Source: Chlamydiales bacterium (lineage in GTDB: Bacteria > Chlamydiota > Chlamydiia > Chlamydiales > Simkaniaceae). From it: a stretch of 64,000 nucleotides of DNA. Within the stretch, counting starts at the first letter, position 1. Each line of letters begins with the position of its first letter. Shown here piece by piece: positions 8,642-17,850 of the stretch. Below the pieces are notes generated by a model that saw only the letters and a list, made by a program, of their open reading frames with translations, was not told the origin of the DNA and did not search any database. The position numbers were made by a program, and so were the translations under genes. The stretch lies in contig JACKPR010000003.1 of the NCBI GenBank assembly GCA_024233395.1, positions 1 to 64,000 of the forward strand, read 5' to 3'.

Positions 8642-11600
8642 TTATTCATTTTCTTTAATCCACCACAGGGCATCTTCAAAGATGAATGACCCATAGGGAG
8701 AGAGTGTCGGATCGCAAATCCATCTCTTTTTAAGATGTTTCCACTTAGCCCATCTCTCTTCATTACACAATGCAAAATGGTAGCTGGGAAAAGAGAAAGG
8801 AATGCGCGCACTCTTTAGATTAGGAAGGAGATCTGAGAGCTCGGTAAGGTTTGCAGCGATATTTTCATAAAACATTCGGAAGGTGGAGGCGAAAATGATC
8901 GGTTCCTTGTAATAAATATTAAAAGGTGCTCCGCCATATTTTCCATCAAAGAAATAGGTGCTCCAAGTTTCTGTTTTTGTATTTTTCCCACGAGCAGCTG
9001 GGATAAATGCAGCTCCATTGATCAGTTCGTTGATCGAGTTTTGAGAGCGTCGAGAAGTGTAAATACGGAGCTCACCTCCAGAGCTCAAAATAGCTCCAGG
9101 CTCTAACGTAAATGAGCTTCCACCTAGGTTGGGGAATTTGGGAAATTTGTTATCGACAACTACAAAGAGGTTCCCTGCATTTGTTTTCACAGAACCTGTT
9201 GATTCAATAGTAATATTATCTGCTGCAATTAGAAAGAGATCGCCTCCTCCTTGTGCTTCGACGCTTCCATTACTTTGAATCAAAATATCACTAAAGGTTT
9301 GAATGGTAATCGGAGCATTTCCTGTTGAAACAACGCTTCCTGAATTTGAAACAACGACCCCTTCTTTTGTACTTCCTCTTCCTGTACCTTTGATTGTAAT
9401 AGGGCCGGTCTGTGCGCTCAGTGTTGTTCCTGAATCCTGTATTAAAACACCATAACTATTATTAGGTCCGGTTTCTGAACCCACCCCGTTGACTGAAATA
9501 GATCCTGACCCTGATACAGAAACTTTTCCACCACTTGTAAAATAAATCCCTTTGCTATTTGTTGCCTGGCCAAAGATTTCAATGTTCCCTCCTGCAATCG
9601 AGTGAACATTAGAATTACCAGATATGTGCACTCCATTTACAGTCCCTGATCCTTCAATATGGATGTTCCCTTGTGCCGTTTGAACAATCGTTCCATTTTG
9701 AATAAGAGTTCCAGGATCACCACCACTTCCCCTAAGGGTAATATTTCCTGTACCACCTGTAGAAATAGTGGTAGGGCCTGTTTGAATCCCCTGGTTTGTA
9801 GGGGCTATGCCTGTAACTTGAATATTTCCGGACGTACTTAATATGCTTGAATTTCCTCCGATAAGAACTCCATCACATTGGCTTAAAGTTGATCGACCTT
9901 CTCCGTAAAGATTGATGGATCCACTGTTAGACTGTACGACAAAACCTGTGCCAATCCCAACCCCTCTATTGCCAGTTCCTCCAGTCCCTCCAATTCCACT
10001 TAAGGAAATGGTTCCTACATCTGTTTGGATTTGTCCATTAACGAGATTTAACCCTGTAAAGTTATCATTAGGGGATCCCCCTAAAGTACCTAATGCAGTA
10101 AGAGTAATGTTTCCTCCGGTAGTTGTAGAAGTAGAGGAGACTGTCGCACCACTTATGGCGATATTTCTTTGGGCAATAACTGTGAAATTTCCTGTTCCAG
10201 TATTCGTAATATTTGCAGTTATGGTTGCAGTATTTCCTACATCGCACGTCAAACTATTGGCATTCCATGTGAACGGATCGGAAAAGGTTAAATTTCCTAC
10301 TCCTCCACCGGGTCCTGCTGCATTAAAGGTCTTGATTGTGACATTTCCCGATCCCAACTCTGTCAAGAGTGTATCGGTAGGAATATTGTTTAAAACGGCT
10401 GGTTGTGTTGTGGGAAGAAGGGTAACATTTGAAGGAGTTCCAACAGTTGTGAAAGGGGTTTGAGCACCATTGCTAATCGTCACATCATATTCGGGATCAA
10501 ACAAAATCGTACCCCATTTTCCAAAGGGGGCAGTTCGGTCACTTTTACCTAGATAAACAAAGCCTTTTAATCCAGAAACCTCAATAAAACCCCCATCTCC
10601 TCCTTCGGGTCCTCCTCTTACTTCGGTGAGCCCTGCGACAGCAGTGATTCTATCAGACCAATAGATCACCTTTCCTCCATTTCCACTACCTGTACTACTT
10701 GCTAGGACTCGAGCACCTGGATGAACAATGACGTTATCGGCATTTAAAATTTCAGGGTTTTTTCCTTGGTAGTCGCCACCAACGAGAACAGTTCCTCCTG
10801 AAGGTCCTGAGACATCAATGGTTGTGTTTTTTTGAAGCGAGACCGTTTTCCCCAAGACATGAACCTCTCCTGAGGGAGCCGATAGAGACCCATCAATAAT
10901 GTTTGTCCCTTTATCTGCAACGAGGTAGATACGCCCATTTTCTTCTTTTGCTGTGAGCGAATGAATTGTTCCTTTGTGATGAATTGCTTTGTGGTAAGGA
11001 CTTTTTGTTTTAAACTCTACGGAAAGGGCCTCGATATCCCCAAGATTTTCAATTCCTTTTTCATCTTGGGTTTCATCACCTACCCGGATGTAAACGTGCT
11101 TTTTTTCACCAGGATGAACGAGAACTTCAGATGTTGTAAACAGTACGGATCCATGAGAAGCTTTGATCTTTCCAGAATTCTCGACCTTGCGAGCAATTAA
11201 TAGAACATCTCCCTCGGTTGCATGAATGCGTCCCAAATTCTGAATTTTTCCTACTCCAAATTGAGAAAAAAGGATCTCATTGTCACTCAGAAACTGTGTA
11301 TTCGAGAGATCTGCTGTTGAGGCGATCAAACCAGCTGTTTGGATGTCTGCTGTTGAAGCGATAAGGATTCCCTGAGGATTAACGAGGTAGATAGGGCAGT
11401 TGGAAGATAGGTTTCCATGGATTTGACTTCTAACGCCACCAGTGACTCGGTTTAAAATTGCAGCGTTTCCCATGGTTTGGTTAAAGGTAACCTTCTCATG
11501 TTTTTGAATATCAAACTGATCCCAGTGAACGATCGCTTTTCCATGTGCAGCAATATCCATAGAAGATGAAGAGGAACTTATATTTCCCTTTCCTTCCATT

Positions 11601-11671
11601 ACTTCCCCCCCCTGAGGAAGGGCAATCAATGTTGAGGATAGGCAAATACTTATCAGGCTTAATAGACGCAT
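8642..11671 (-). CDS. TpsA-type secreted filamentous-haemagglutinin-like protein
   Basis: Exoprotein of a two-partner (type Vb) secretion system. A signal peptide (residues 1-18) is followed by the haemagglutination-activity/TPS domain (about 20-150) with GNAAILNRVTGG and the hallmark NPQGIL at 98-103. The rest is Gly/Thr/Ser/Asn-rich, with short repeats such as GSGNGGKV and GNITL, as expected for a right-handed beta-helix. The last 100 residues are less repetitive and contain Cys and Trp pairs, possibly a distinct C-terminal domain. It lies 50 bases downstream of its transporter gene on the same strand. At 1009 aa it is small for the class and shows no recognisable toxin module. Adhesion is the likely role, by family analogy. 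Confidence 0.9.
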   Translation of the reverse strand: MRLLSLISICLSSTLIALPQGGEVMEGKGNISSSSSSMDIAAHGKAIVHWDQFDIQKHEKVTFNQTMGNAAILNRVTGGVRSQIHGNLSSNCPIYLVNPQGILIASTADIQTAGLIASTADLSNTQFLSDNEILFSQFGVGKIQNLGRIHATEGDVLLIARKVENSGKIKASHGSVLFTTSEVLVHPGEKKHVYIRVGDETQDEKGIENLGDIEALSVEFKTKSPYHKAIHHKGTIHSLTAKEENGRIYLVADKGTNIIDGSLSAPSGEVHVLGKTVSLQKNTTIDVSGPSGGTVLVGGDYQGKNPEILNADNVIVHPGARVLASSTGSGNGGKVIYWSDRITAVAGLTEVRGGPEGGDGGFIEVSGLKGFVYLGKSDRTAPFGKWGTILFDPEYDVTISNGAQTPFTTVGTPSNVTLLPTTQPAVLNNIPTDTLLTELGSGNVTIKTFNAAGPGGGVGNLTFSDPFTWNANSLTCDVGNTATITANITNTGTGNFTVIAQRNIAISGATVSSTSTTTGGNITLTALGTLGGSPNDNFTGLNLVNGQIQTDVGTISLSGIGGTGGTGNRGVGIGTGFVVQSNSGSINLYGEGRSTLSQCDGVLIGGNSSILSTSGNIQVTGIAPTNQGIQTGPTTISTGGTGNITLRGSGGDPGTLIQNGTIVQTAQGNIHIEGSGTVNGVHISGNSNVHSIAGGNIEIFGQATNSKGIYFTSGGKVSVSGSGSISVNGVGSETGPNNSYGVLIQDSGTTLSAQTGPITIKGTGRGSTKEGVVVSNSGSVVSTGNAPITIQTFSDILIQSNGSVEAQGGGDLFLIAADNITIESTGSVKTNAGNLFVVVDNKFPKFPNLGGSSFTLEPGAILSSGGELRIYTSRRSQNSINELINGAAFIPAARGKNTKTETWSTYFFDGKYGGAPFNIYYKEPIIFASTFRMFYENIAANLTELSDLLPNLKSARIPFSFPSYHFALCNEERWAKWKHLKKRWICDPTLSPYGSFIFEDALWWIKENE

Positions 11672-11721
11672 AATTTTTCCCTTTATTTTCTCTCCCTATA
11701 TCATCCTACTTAAATTAGCGG

Positions 11722-13416
11722 TTAATAACTTGCGGTCACGTTAAAGTGGATCATTGTATTCCCTCCACCATACCCAGCTTCTTTATGAAGCTTAACTCCC
11801 CAGTCAAGTCGTACTGTTAGATAGGGATCTAAGGTATAACGAAGACCTGGACCAGCTCCTAAAAGATAGTTACTTTTCTTTCCTCCTGGAAGGGTATCGA
11901 TATCTATTCCCCAGCCATAGTCTATGAAAGCGAGAAATTGTAGAGCATCGCTAAGTTTCGAATTCGGTTTGAATTTTCGAGTGATGGGAGGGGTACGCAC
12001 CTCTCCACTAAGGAAAAAAGCATCGTCCTTGTTGACTTCTCGCTGGTCATAACCTCTCACAGTATCGTATCCCCCTAATCCAAATTGCTCACTAGGAAGA
12101 AGAGGCTGACTAGAAACCTGTCCTCTTGCAATAAGAGAAAGAGAAAAGGCTTTGGGAAGACGCTTCAGATAAGCAAAGGAACCTTTGAAATAGACCCAAT
12201 GATTGACTGCACCTGGACGGAGAGAATCATAATCAGCATTTGTCTGGTCACTTAACCATCTTCCTGGAGACCAAGAAAGACTAGCATCAAAGTCGAGTCG
12301 ATAGGTATTCCGTTCATAATTTCCGCTATACCCTAAAACAAACTGGGTAAGGTTAACATTCTTTCCAAAAGTTGGTAAGTCTTCAGAATATTCAAACGTA
12401 TTGTTTGTCCGTTTAAAGTCACCCCCAAATGAGATCTCATGTTCAAGGTATCGGCTCGTTTGTAAGGGAATTGTATATCTCCCACTTGCTTGCATGCTCC
12501 ATCCATCATTCCTTTTAAAGGGGTAGTGTACTTTTGGATGAACTTTAGAATATCCACCATAGACATCTAAAGCATGTCCCCAAGAAAGGAGGGCGATATA
12601 CTCTGCTGTATGGGCATGAAAACGATGGACATTCAAAGCACTGGTAAATTGGTAGGAAAAAATATGGTCAAGACCAAAGACATTGCCCCAGTTAATTCCA
12701 GTATACCATCGACCTCTACCCGTCGGTTCAACACCTGTATTTTCTGCTCCCGCATAAATTCTAAAATTTCGACGATCCTTGACGGAAAGGATGACATCTG
12801 TTGTTCCCTCCCTTTCGCCAGGGGCATAAACCACATCGACTCTTCTAAAGGGATTACGATTCATGAAGCTCACATTTTGAAGCAAACGGTTTTGATCGAT
12901 TTCTTGATTTGGACGGAGCTTTACATATTCCTTTAAGCGCTCTGTTGAGCTCCAGTGGTTTCCTTCGACTTCAATCTTCCCCAGGTGACTTTCTAAAACC
13001 AAGATACGTAACACTCCAGAAGTCACATCTTGCTCGGGGATCTCAATAATCACAAGAGGTCTTCCCCTAGAAGAATAGTAATTCGAGATTGTTGTTTGAA
13101 TTTCAGAAAGAGTATCGGCTGTCACATCAGAGCCAATATATCTTTTAAGATTTTTCTTAAGGTCTATAGGGCGTCCCGGAACATTTAAATCGACAATTTC
13201 AACATCTTGAACATGCTCAAACTCTTTCGAACTTAACTTTGAGGCTCCACCTAATAAGACGATTCCTTTTAAATCTTGGATTAAGGGTACCCGTTCTTCT
13301 TTTTGAGGAGGAGCTGGAGTGCGAGGAAGCGCCTCGTCTGCAACACTAATTTCATTAGCCCAAACGAGAGACTGAAAAAAAATAAAGATAAAAATAAAAC
13401 ACTTAGAATACTTCAT
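11722..13416 (-). CDS. TpsB/ShlB-FhaC-type outer-membrane transporter
   Basis: Outer-membrane partner that exports the adjacent TpsA protein. A signal peptide (1-20) and a proline-rich stretch precede two POTRA-like domains (roughly 55-230, with GVLRILVLESHLGKIEVEGN). A 16-stranded barrel domain follows (about 235-564). The conserved VRGYDQRE motif lies near residue 450, and a beta-strand ends the protein (IHFNVTASY). The length of 564 aa fits the family. It is the first gene of a two-gene operon with the TpsA gene. The pair lies between the sucCD cluster and htrA, which are near neighbours in C. trachomatis, so it looks like an insertion into a conserved block. Confidence 0.92.
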   Translation of the reverse strand: MKYSKCFIFIFIFFQSLVWANEISVADEALPRTPAPPQKEERVPLIQDLKGIVLLGGASKLSSKEFEHVQDVEIVDLNVPGRPIDLKKNLKRYIGSDVTADTLSEIQTTISNYYSSRGRPLVIIEIPEQDVTSGVLRILVLESHLGKIEVEGNHWSSTERLKEYVKLRPNQEIDQNRLLQNVSFMNRNPFRRVDVVYAPGEREGTTDVILSVKDRRNFRIYAGAENTGVEPTGRGRWYTGINWGNVFGLDHIFSYQFTSALNVHRFHAHTAEYIALLSWGHALDVYGGYSKVHPKVHYPFKRNDGWSMQASGRYTIPLQTSRYLEHEISFGGDFKRTNNTFEYSEDLPTFGKNVNLTQFVLGYSGNYERNTYRLDFDASLSWSPGRWLSDQTNADYDSLRPGAVNHWVYFKGSFAYLKRLPKAFSLSLIARGQVSSQPLLPSEQFGLGGYDTVRGYDQREVNKDDAFFLSGEVRTPPITRKFKPNSKLSDALQFLAFIDYGWGIDIDTLPGGKKSNYLLGAGPGLRYTLDPYLTVRLDWGVKLHKEAGYGGGNTMIHFNVTASY

Positions 13417-13479
13417 ATTTGAATCGTATAAAAAAAAGCTTTTATTGCAAGGATAAGTTTTGCTGAGAATCGATTTCTT

Positions 13480-13507
13480 GAACCTATCTTTAATTCAGGG
13501 TAGGTTC
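13480..13507. repeat. Family-B mini inverted repeat (28 bp)
   Basis: GAACCTATC at the left and its inverse GGTAGGTTC at the right, joined by TTTAATTCAG. It equals the two extreme ends of the 164-bp family-B element at 50170-50333 brought together, so it is read as a deletion remnant. Confidence 0.55.
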
Positions 13508-13560
13508 TTAGGAATTTAAAAAGCTCTTGAATTCTTACTTTTTTCTCCTCAAAATGGTTG

Positions 13561-13730
13561 TATAGATAAAACACTATAAACTTGGGATGATTTATCCAGA
13601 TCTTTCCGATGCCTTTTGACTCCTTAAAACCTCTCCTTGTCTTTTAGACAATGTTTTCGGTTTTAAGAAGCCAAAATCCATCAAAGATCTCTAGTCTAAA
13701 TCATCCTAAGTTTAAAGTGTTTTATCAATA
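13561..13730. mobile_element. Family-A miniature element, copy 1 (170 bp)
   Basis: Terminal inverted repeats of about 34 bp (left TATAGATAAAACACTATAAA, continuing to GGGATGATTTA) enclose an imperfect long hairpin whose tip is CCTTGTC-n5-GACAATG. The length is identical to the copies at 20727-20896 and 31003-31172. Ends read TA|TAG..., consistent with TA-targeted insertion, but the duplication cannot be separated from the repeat. Together with the 28-bp repeat upstream it explains the whole gap 13417-13755. Confidence 0.85.
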
Positions 13731-13755
13731 GAATATAAAGAATCGGTAGAAAGGA

Positions 13756-14907
13756 ATGGCAACTTTAGATGTTTCTATTTTAAATCAACCCTTAAGGTCA
13801 GGTGACTTTCTTTATTTGGAAGGGACTCAGATCCATGTGAGTCAGGATGTCTCTTATCGGGGGACCTCTTTCAATCAAGTTATAGAAGCACTAAACCGGA
13901 GTTTTGATTCGGAGTCACAGCTTTGGCAAGAGAAGATCCAAGCAACCTATCGGGGTGAAAGTTTAAATTTATTGAAGAATCTCGACACTCTACAAGCTAA
14001 AATCTCCCGACATAATAGGAGTTGGTGTGTTTGGTTATCTGACTGGGTCCAATGGTTTTTATGTTGCGTTACAGGTAATTATCAGTCCAATCAATGGACC
14101 TCCCTCCAATTAGAGAAAGTGCAGGTTAGCTGGTGCAAAGCATATGAAGCAAAAGAATCTGGCCTTTTTCTTCACAGTGGTGGTGTTAAAGAATCGATTC
14201 AGAAAGTCCGGACCCTCTTTTCAGCTGAAATGCCTAATTCCTATACTCATCCTAGTCATCTTTTTAAAGAACGGTTTAGAGAGCAGGTTAAACAAGGTGT
14301 TTTTAAAAGGATTATTCCTTTAAGCCCATTGATTGATAAAGGGCTGAGATTAAGTCATTCAAGGGAAGATTACGAGCGAATCACAGAGATTATTGCACAT
14401 CACATTGAGCTTGCCGTTTATCTCACAACAATGAAAGAAATGTGCTATAATGTTGGATTTTGTGGGGATATTAACCGTTTTCTCTATGCCTATTTAAATT
14501 TTGTTCATGAGTGGCCCTTAGAAACCGGGCGACCTCACATTGAAATGGTGAATTATGAATTTGCAGGCATCCCACCGATTATTCCTGGTGGAAATCATGC
14601 TGTGTTATTAGTTGGAAGGGACCAAAAGACTTCACTAGTTGATCATTCTAGATGGAAATCAACAGTACAAGTGATGGATGCTTATGAATCAACTGAAGAG
14701 CTTCAAAATTATGGATTTAGTAGACGTCCAAATCATGGAACATTAGACACTGTATTAAAATGTGGTGCTCAACCTGTAAGACTTGTAACGAATGAGCCTA
14801 TTGATTGGAGTTTGATTCCTGAAGAAGTGCGCCCAACATTTATTCATCTCTATGCTGAGGCTTGTATGGAAAGTCAAAAAGCTGTCCGAGAGTTATTACA
14901 ACATTAA
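13756..14907 (+). CDS. Unknown protein with possible Cys-His-Asp hydrolase triad (effector candidate)
   Basis: A 383-aa soluble protein with no signal peptide. I do not recognise a family from the whole sequence. The C-terminal half carries three motifs in the order and spacing typical of papain/transglutaminase-fold enzymes: GFCGDIN (Cys236), GGNHAVLLVG (His281) and VQVMDAYE (Asp308). The N-terminal half is helical, with a Trp/Cys-rich segment at 88-105. AGAAAGGA before the ATG is a good ribosome-binding site. It starts 26 bases after a family-A element. Host-directed cysteine protease or acyltransferase activity is an inference from the motif arrangement only. Confidence 0.7.
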   Translation: MATLDVSILNQPLRSGDFLYLEGTQIHVSQDVSYRGTSFNQVIEALNRSFDSESQLWQEKIQATYRGESLNLLKNLDTLQAKISRHNRSWCVWLSDWVQWFLCCVTGNYQSNQWTSLQLEKVQVSWCKAYEAKESGLFLHSGGVKESIQKVRTLFSAEMPNSYTHPSHLFKERFREQVKQGVFKRIIPLSPLIDKGLRLSHSREDYERITEIIAHHIELAVYLTTMKEMCYNVGFCGDINRFLYAYLNFVHEWPLETGRPHIEMVNYEFAGIPPIIPGGNHAVLLVGRDQKTSLVDHSRWKSTVQVMDAYESTEELQNYGFSRRPNHGTLDTVLKCGAQPVRLVTNEPIDWSLIPEEVRPTFIHLYAEACMESQKAVRELLQH

Positions 14908-15641
14908 AAACATTTACCAAGAGAGTTATTTTCCTTAGATTAATCCTACGTATTACGACTATTTTATTTTTAAGCTTATTCTTAACAACCTGTTCAAGGG
15001 GACATCCTTCAAAAAAGGTTATTGTTAAACCGAATCATATTATCGATGCTCAAAAGATTAGGATTGAAGGGGAGGATCCTGTAACCGTTATAAAAGGAAA
15101 GCTACCGATCATTATTTCAGCTCCTCATGCTCTTGAAGTTCCCAGAAAAAGTGGCTCTTTTGCTGATAAAGGAACCGGAGAGCTTGCGATTATGCTTCAT
15201 AAGATTTGTGATGTGACGGTGATTTATCTCTCTTCTTCTCCTCCATGGAACCCGAATGCCTGCAATGATAATGTCTATAAAGAAACCTTAAGAGAGCTGA
15301 TTCTGACGGAAAAACCCAAGCTTGTAATTGATCTTCATAGGGCACATGAGTGTCGTCCGTTTGATATTGACTATGGGACTTTACATGGGCGTTCCTGCTC
15401 GAATAGAATGGTTCAACGGTTAACAGGGTTTTTAAAAGAAGAGGGGATTACAAACTTTTCCTCAAACTTTTTCTCTGCATCTTCAACAGATACAGTGACC
15501 AAATGGGCGCATTTGCATGGTGTGGAAGCGATTCAACTCGAAATTAATGCAACCTTGCTAGATTTTGATGGAGACCGTCAAGATCTCCATCGGTTTTCAC
15601 AACTTTTACAAGGTCTTTCTACCTTTTTACTGAGCTTTTAA
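14862..15641 (+). CDS. N-formylglutamate amidohydrolase-like lipoprotein
   Basis: The hydrophobic segment FLSLFLTTC at about 30-44 ends in a lipobox-like LTTC, so the mature protein is probably lipid-anchored. The catalytic part resembles the FGase/HutG-like amidohydrolase family: ISAPHALEVPR (metal/substrate His), KLVIDLHRAHECRPFDIDYG, and HGVEAIQLEIN near the end. The only in-frame ATG lies inside the preceding gene (46-base overlap), giving an unusually long 38-residue lead; a non-ATG start nearer the lipobox is possible. A role in trimming formylated or pyroglutamyl-like substrates in the periplasm is inference. Confidence 0.72.
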   Translation: MYGKSKSCPRVITTLKTFTKRVIFLRLILRITTILFLSLFLTTCSRGHPSKKVIVKPNHIIDAQKIRIEGEDPVTVIKGKLPIIISAPHALEVPRKSGSFADKGTGELAIMLHKICDVTVIYLSSSPPWNPNACNDNVYKETLRELILTEKPKLVIDLHRAHECRPFDIDYGTLHGRSCSNRMVQRLTGFLKEEGITNFSSNFFSASSTDTVTKWAHLHGVEAIQLEINATLLDFDGDRQDLHRFSQLLQGLSTFLLSF

Positions 15642-17078
15642 GGTATAGAACTTCATCATGTCTCCTTGGCGCATCAGAAGGAGAATCCGTTGCCCAGACT
15701 TCACGTTTTTGAGGGCATCATTGAATTCTGTCACATTCGTTACTTTTTGATGATTCACAGCCATGATAAGAGACCCTGGTTTAATTCCCGCTGAATCTGC
15801 AGGGGTACCTGGTTCTACTGAGACGATCACGACTCCTTTATCATCTTGACTAAAGTGGAAGAGTTGAATGTTCTCATTAGTTAAATTATCGACAGAAAAT
15901 CCTAAGTGACGAGAAGAGGTTGTTGAAGAAACGAGTGTATTTGCTCCAAATTCTCCAAGTGTCACAGGAATATTCATCATCTTTCCATTCCGATTAATGG
16001 TGAGATCGACCTTAGTTCCTGGAGGAAGGAGAACGACATCATTGCGAAGTTGTCCAGGACTTTTGATCGGATATCCATTCATTTTTACAACGATATCTCC
16101 CTGTTGAAGCCCCGCTTTTTCTGCAGGAGACCCTTCGACAACATCAACAATCAAAGCTCCTTGTGTGCTATCAGATCCAAAAGCTTCCGCTAAGTCAGGA
16201 TCAATCGGTTGGAGAGAGACTCCAAGAAAACCTCGAGTCACAACACCATTTTCAACAAGTTGGTCTTTAATATTGATTAAGATGTTGCTGGGAATCGCAA
16301 AACCAATTCCCATGTATCCTCCCGATTGAGAAACGATAGCGGTATTCATCCCAATAACTTTCTTATCGAGATCGATGAGGGGACCTCCAGAGTTTCCTGG
16401 ATTAATGGCTGCATCGGTTTGGATAAAATCTTCATAATCGGTGATCTGCAGTCCTTGACGTCCTTTCGCACTGATGATCCCAGCAGAAACACTTGCTTCC
16501 AGTGAAAAAGGATTTCCAATCGCTACCACCCATTCTCCCACTTCAAGACCATCGGAATCGCCGAGCTCTAAATAGGGGAAGTTATTGCCATAGGAGTCAT
16601 CGATTTTAATGACAGCGATATCGGTTCTTGGATCCCCACCCACATATGTTGCTGAGACTTGACGATTCGAACCATCTTGCAGGTGAACGGTGAGTTTTTT
16701 AGCTCCTCGAACGACATGAAGGTTGGTCATGATGTGACCTTCTTTTGAAACGATAAAGCCTGAACCTTGGCTTATTTGTGGTCCAGGGGGACGACGTGGG
16801 CCTCCAAAGAAGTGGCGGAAGAAATCGTCATTGAACATTTCGTTAGGATCATAGCCTCGTTCAGTGCTTCCTTCTGCGCGGATAAAAACGACTGCTGGCG
16901 TACAACTTTTTGCGAGATCAATAAACGGTTTTGAAAAAGCTTTTCCTGGAGTATTCTGGTGAGCAGGATAACGTTTCCCATAAGCAATCTCTCCTTCGGG
17001 TGACACTTTTTCCTTTCCAATAAGGGGTGCAGTTAAAAGGGATGTTGATAAGAAAATTCCAGTAAAAAGATGTTTCAT
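15627..17078 (-). CDS. htrA: Periplasmic serine protease/chaperone HtrA (DegP)
   Basis: Envelope quality-control protease. After a signal peptide, the trypsin-like domain shows His121 (TNLHVVRG), Asp153 (DPRTDIAVIK) and Ser230 (PGNSGGPLI). Two PDZ domains follow (about 285-375 and 395-480). The length is 483 aa from MKHLFTG, chosen because AAGGAG precedes it; a start nine codons upstream lacks such a site. It is the orthologue of C. trachomatis CT823 by family and context. It lies 64 bases downstream of an inactive paralogue and, with the M16 protease, forms a minus-strand run of three genes. Confidence 0.96.
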   Translation of the reverse strand: MKHLFTGIFLSTSLLTAPLIGKEKVSPEGEIAYGKRYPAHQNTPGKAFSKPFIDLAKSCTPAVVFIRAEGSTERGYDPNEMFNDDFFRHFFGGPRRPPGPQISQGSGFIVSKEGHIMTNLHVVRGAKKLTVHLQDGSNRQVSATYVGGDPRTDIAVIKIDDSYGNNFPYLELGDSDGLEVGEWVVAIGNPFSLEASVSAGIISAKGRQGLQITDYEDFIQTDAAINPGNSGGPLIDLDKKVIGMNTAIVSQSGGYMGIGFAIPSNILINIKDQLVENGVVTRGFLGVSLQPIDPDLAEAFGSDSTQGALIVDVVEGSPAEKAGLQQGDIVVKMNGYPIKSPGQLRNDVVLLPPGTKVDLTINRNGKMMNIPVTLGEFGANTLVSSTTSSRHLGFSVDNLTNENIQLFHFSQDDKGVVIVSVEPGTPADSAGIKPGSLIMAVNHQKVTNVTEFNDALKNVKSGQRILLLMRQGDMMKFYTLKAQ

Positions 17079-17142
17079 AGTTTCTCCTTTGGTATGGATT
17101 TTCATCTTAGTCCAAGAATAGAATTTAACGCAGGGATTTTTT

Positions 17143-17850
17143 TTAATCCAGAGGGATTGAGAGGCCGAGATTTTCTTTATTCGAACAGTTGATTCCTATA
17201 ACATCCCCATCAAGGTTTAGAAGAGGCCCTCCGAGTTCTCCCTTATTGAAAGGTGTATCTACAATCAGAAATTCTCGATCGAGTGAACTAATTAAAGCGC
17301 GGCGAACCGAAAGGCGGCGGGTAGGAAACCCTGCAAGTAGAGCCCACTGTCCAGGGAGAATATCTCTAGAAGACGCAACTTCAAGATAGGGAAAGTTGTG
17401 ACCAGGAATTTGGAGGATAGCGATATCTGTTTCAGTATTTCCCGAAAGGAAAGTTGCAGAATAAAAGATGCGGTCTTTTTCAATCGTAATGTTTTCTGCG
17501 TCTTTTAAGGGGTGATAAAGGGTGATAACAGCGCCATCAGGAGAAGCTAAAAAACCCGATTGCTTTTTTCCATCTGCAAGAATTAAAACCGTTGCGGCAA
17601 ACGCTTTTTTTGCTGGTTCAATAAAGGGGCTCTTAGTATAGGACATTTTTTGGAATCGATAAGCAGCTGCGGCCTCATCAGATTTCCTTTCCTCCTCACC
17701 CATAGCACTTTGGCTATGGGATTCGTCGGTCAAAAAAATCTGACTTTGCCTCGCCTGCTTCTTGCTTTCCAAAAAATGTCCTGTACTAAGAAGGGGGCTA
17801 GCAGAAAGAGAAAGATTAAATAGAAGAAACGATAAGATTAGCGTTTTCAT
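17143..17850 (-). CDS. HtrA-like pseudoprotease lacking the catalytic serine and PDZ domains
   Basis: A secreted 235-aa protein: signal peptide 1-17, an Ala/Glu-rich linker, then a trypsin-like fold resembling the first domain of HtrA. His113 (TLYHPLKD) and Asp142 (TETDIAILQI) are kept, but the GNSGGP motif reads GELGGP, putting Leu206 in the place of the nucleophilic Ser. The protein stops after LGLSIPLD, just where PDZ domains would begin. It overlaps the 3' end of the M16 gene by 35 bases and is followed by htrA. A regulatory or substrate-binding partner of HtrA is possible. It is unlikely to be decay, because the frame is open and the fold core is conserved. Confidence 0.85.
   Translation of the reverse strand: MKTLILSFLLFNLSLSASPLLSTGHFLESKKQARQSQIFLTDESHSQSAMGEEERKSDEAAAAYRFQKMSYTKSPFIEPAKKAFAATVLILADGKKQSGFLASPDGAVITLYHPLKDAENITIEKDRIFYSATFLSGNTETDIAILQIPGHNFPYLEVASSRDILPGQWALLAGFPTRRLSVRRALISSLDREFLIVDTPFNKGELGGPLLNLDGDVIGINCSNKENLGLSIPLD

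Noticed and set aside
9912..10463. 183-codon open frame antisense to the TpsA gene, rich in Pro and Val
   Set aside because: It mirrors the Gly/Thr/Asn-rich repeats of the TpsA coding strand, which lack stops in this frame; no start signal, and the composition is explained by the opposite strand.
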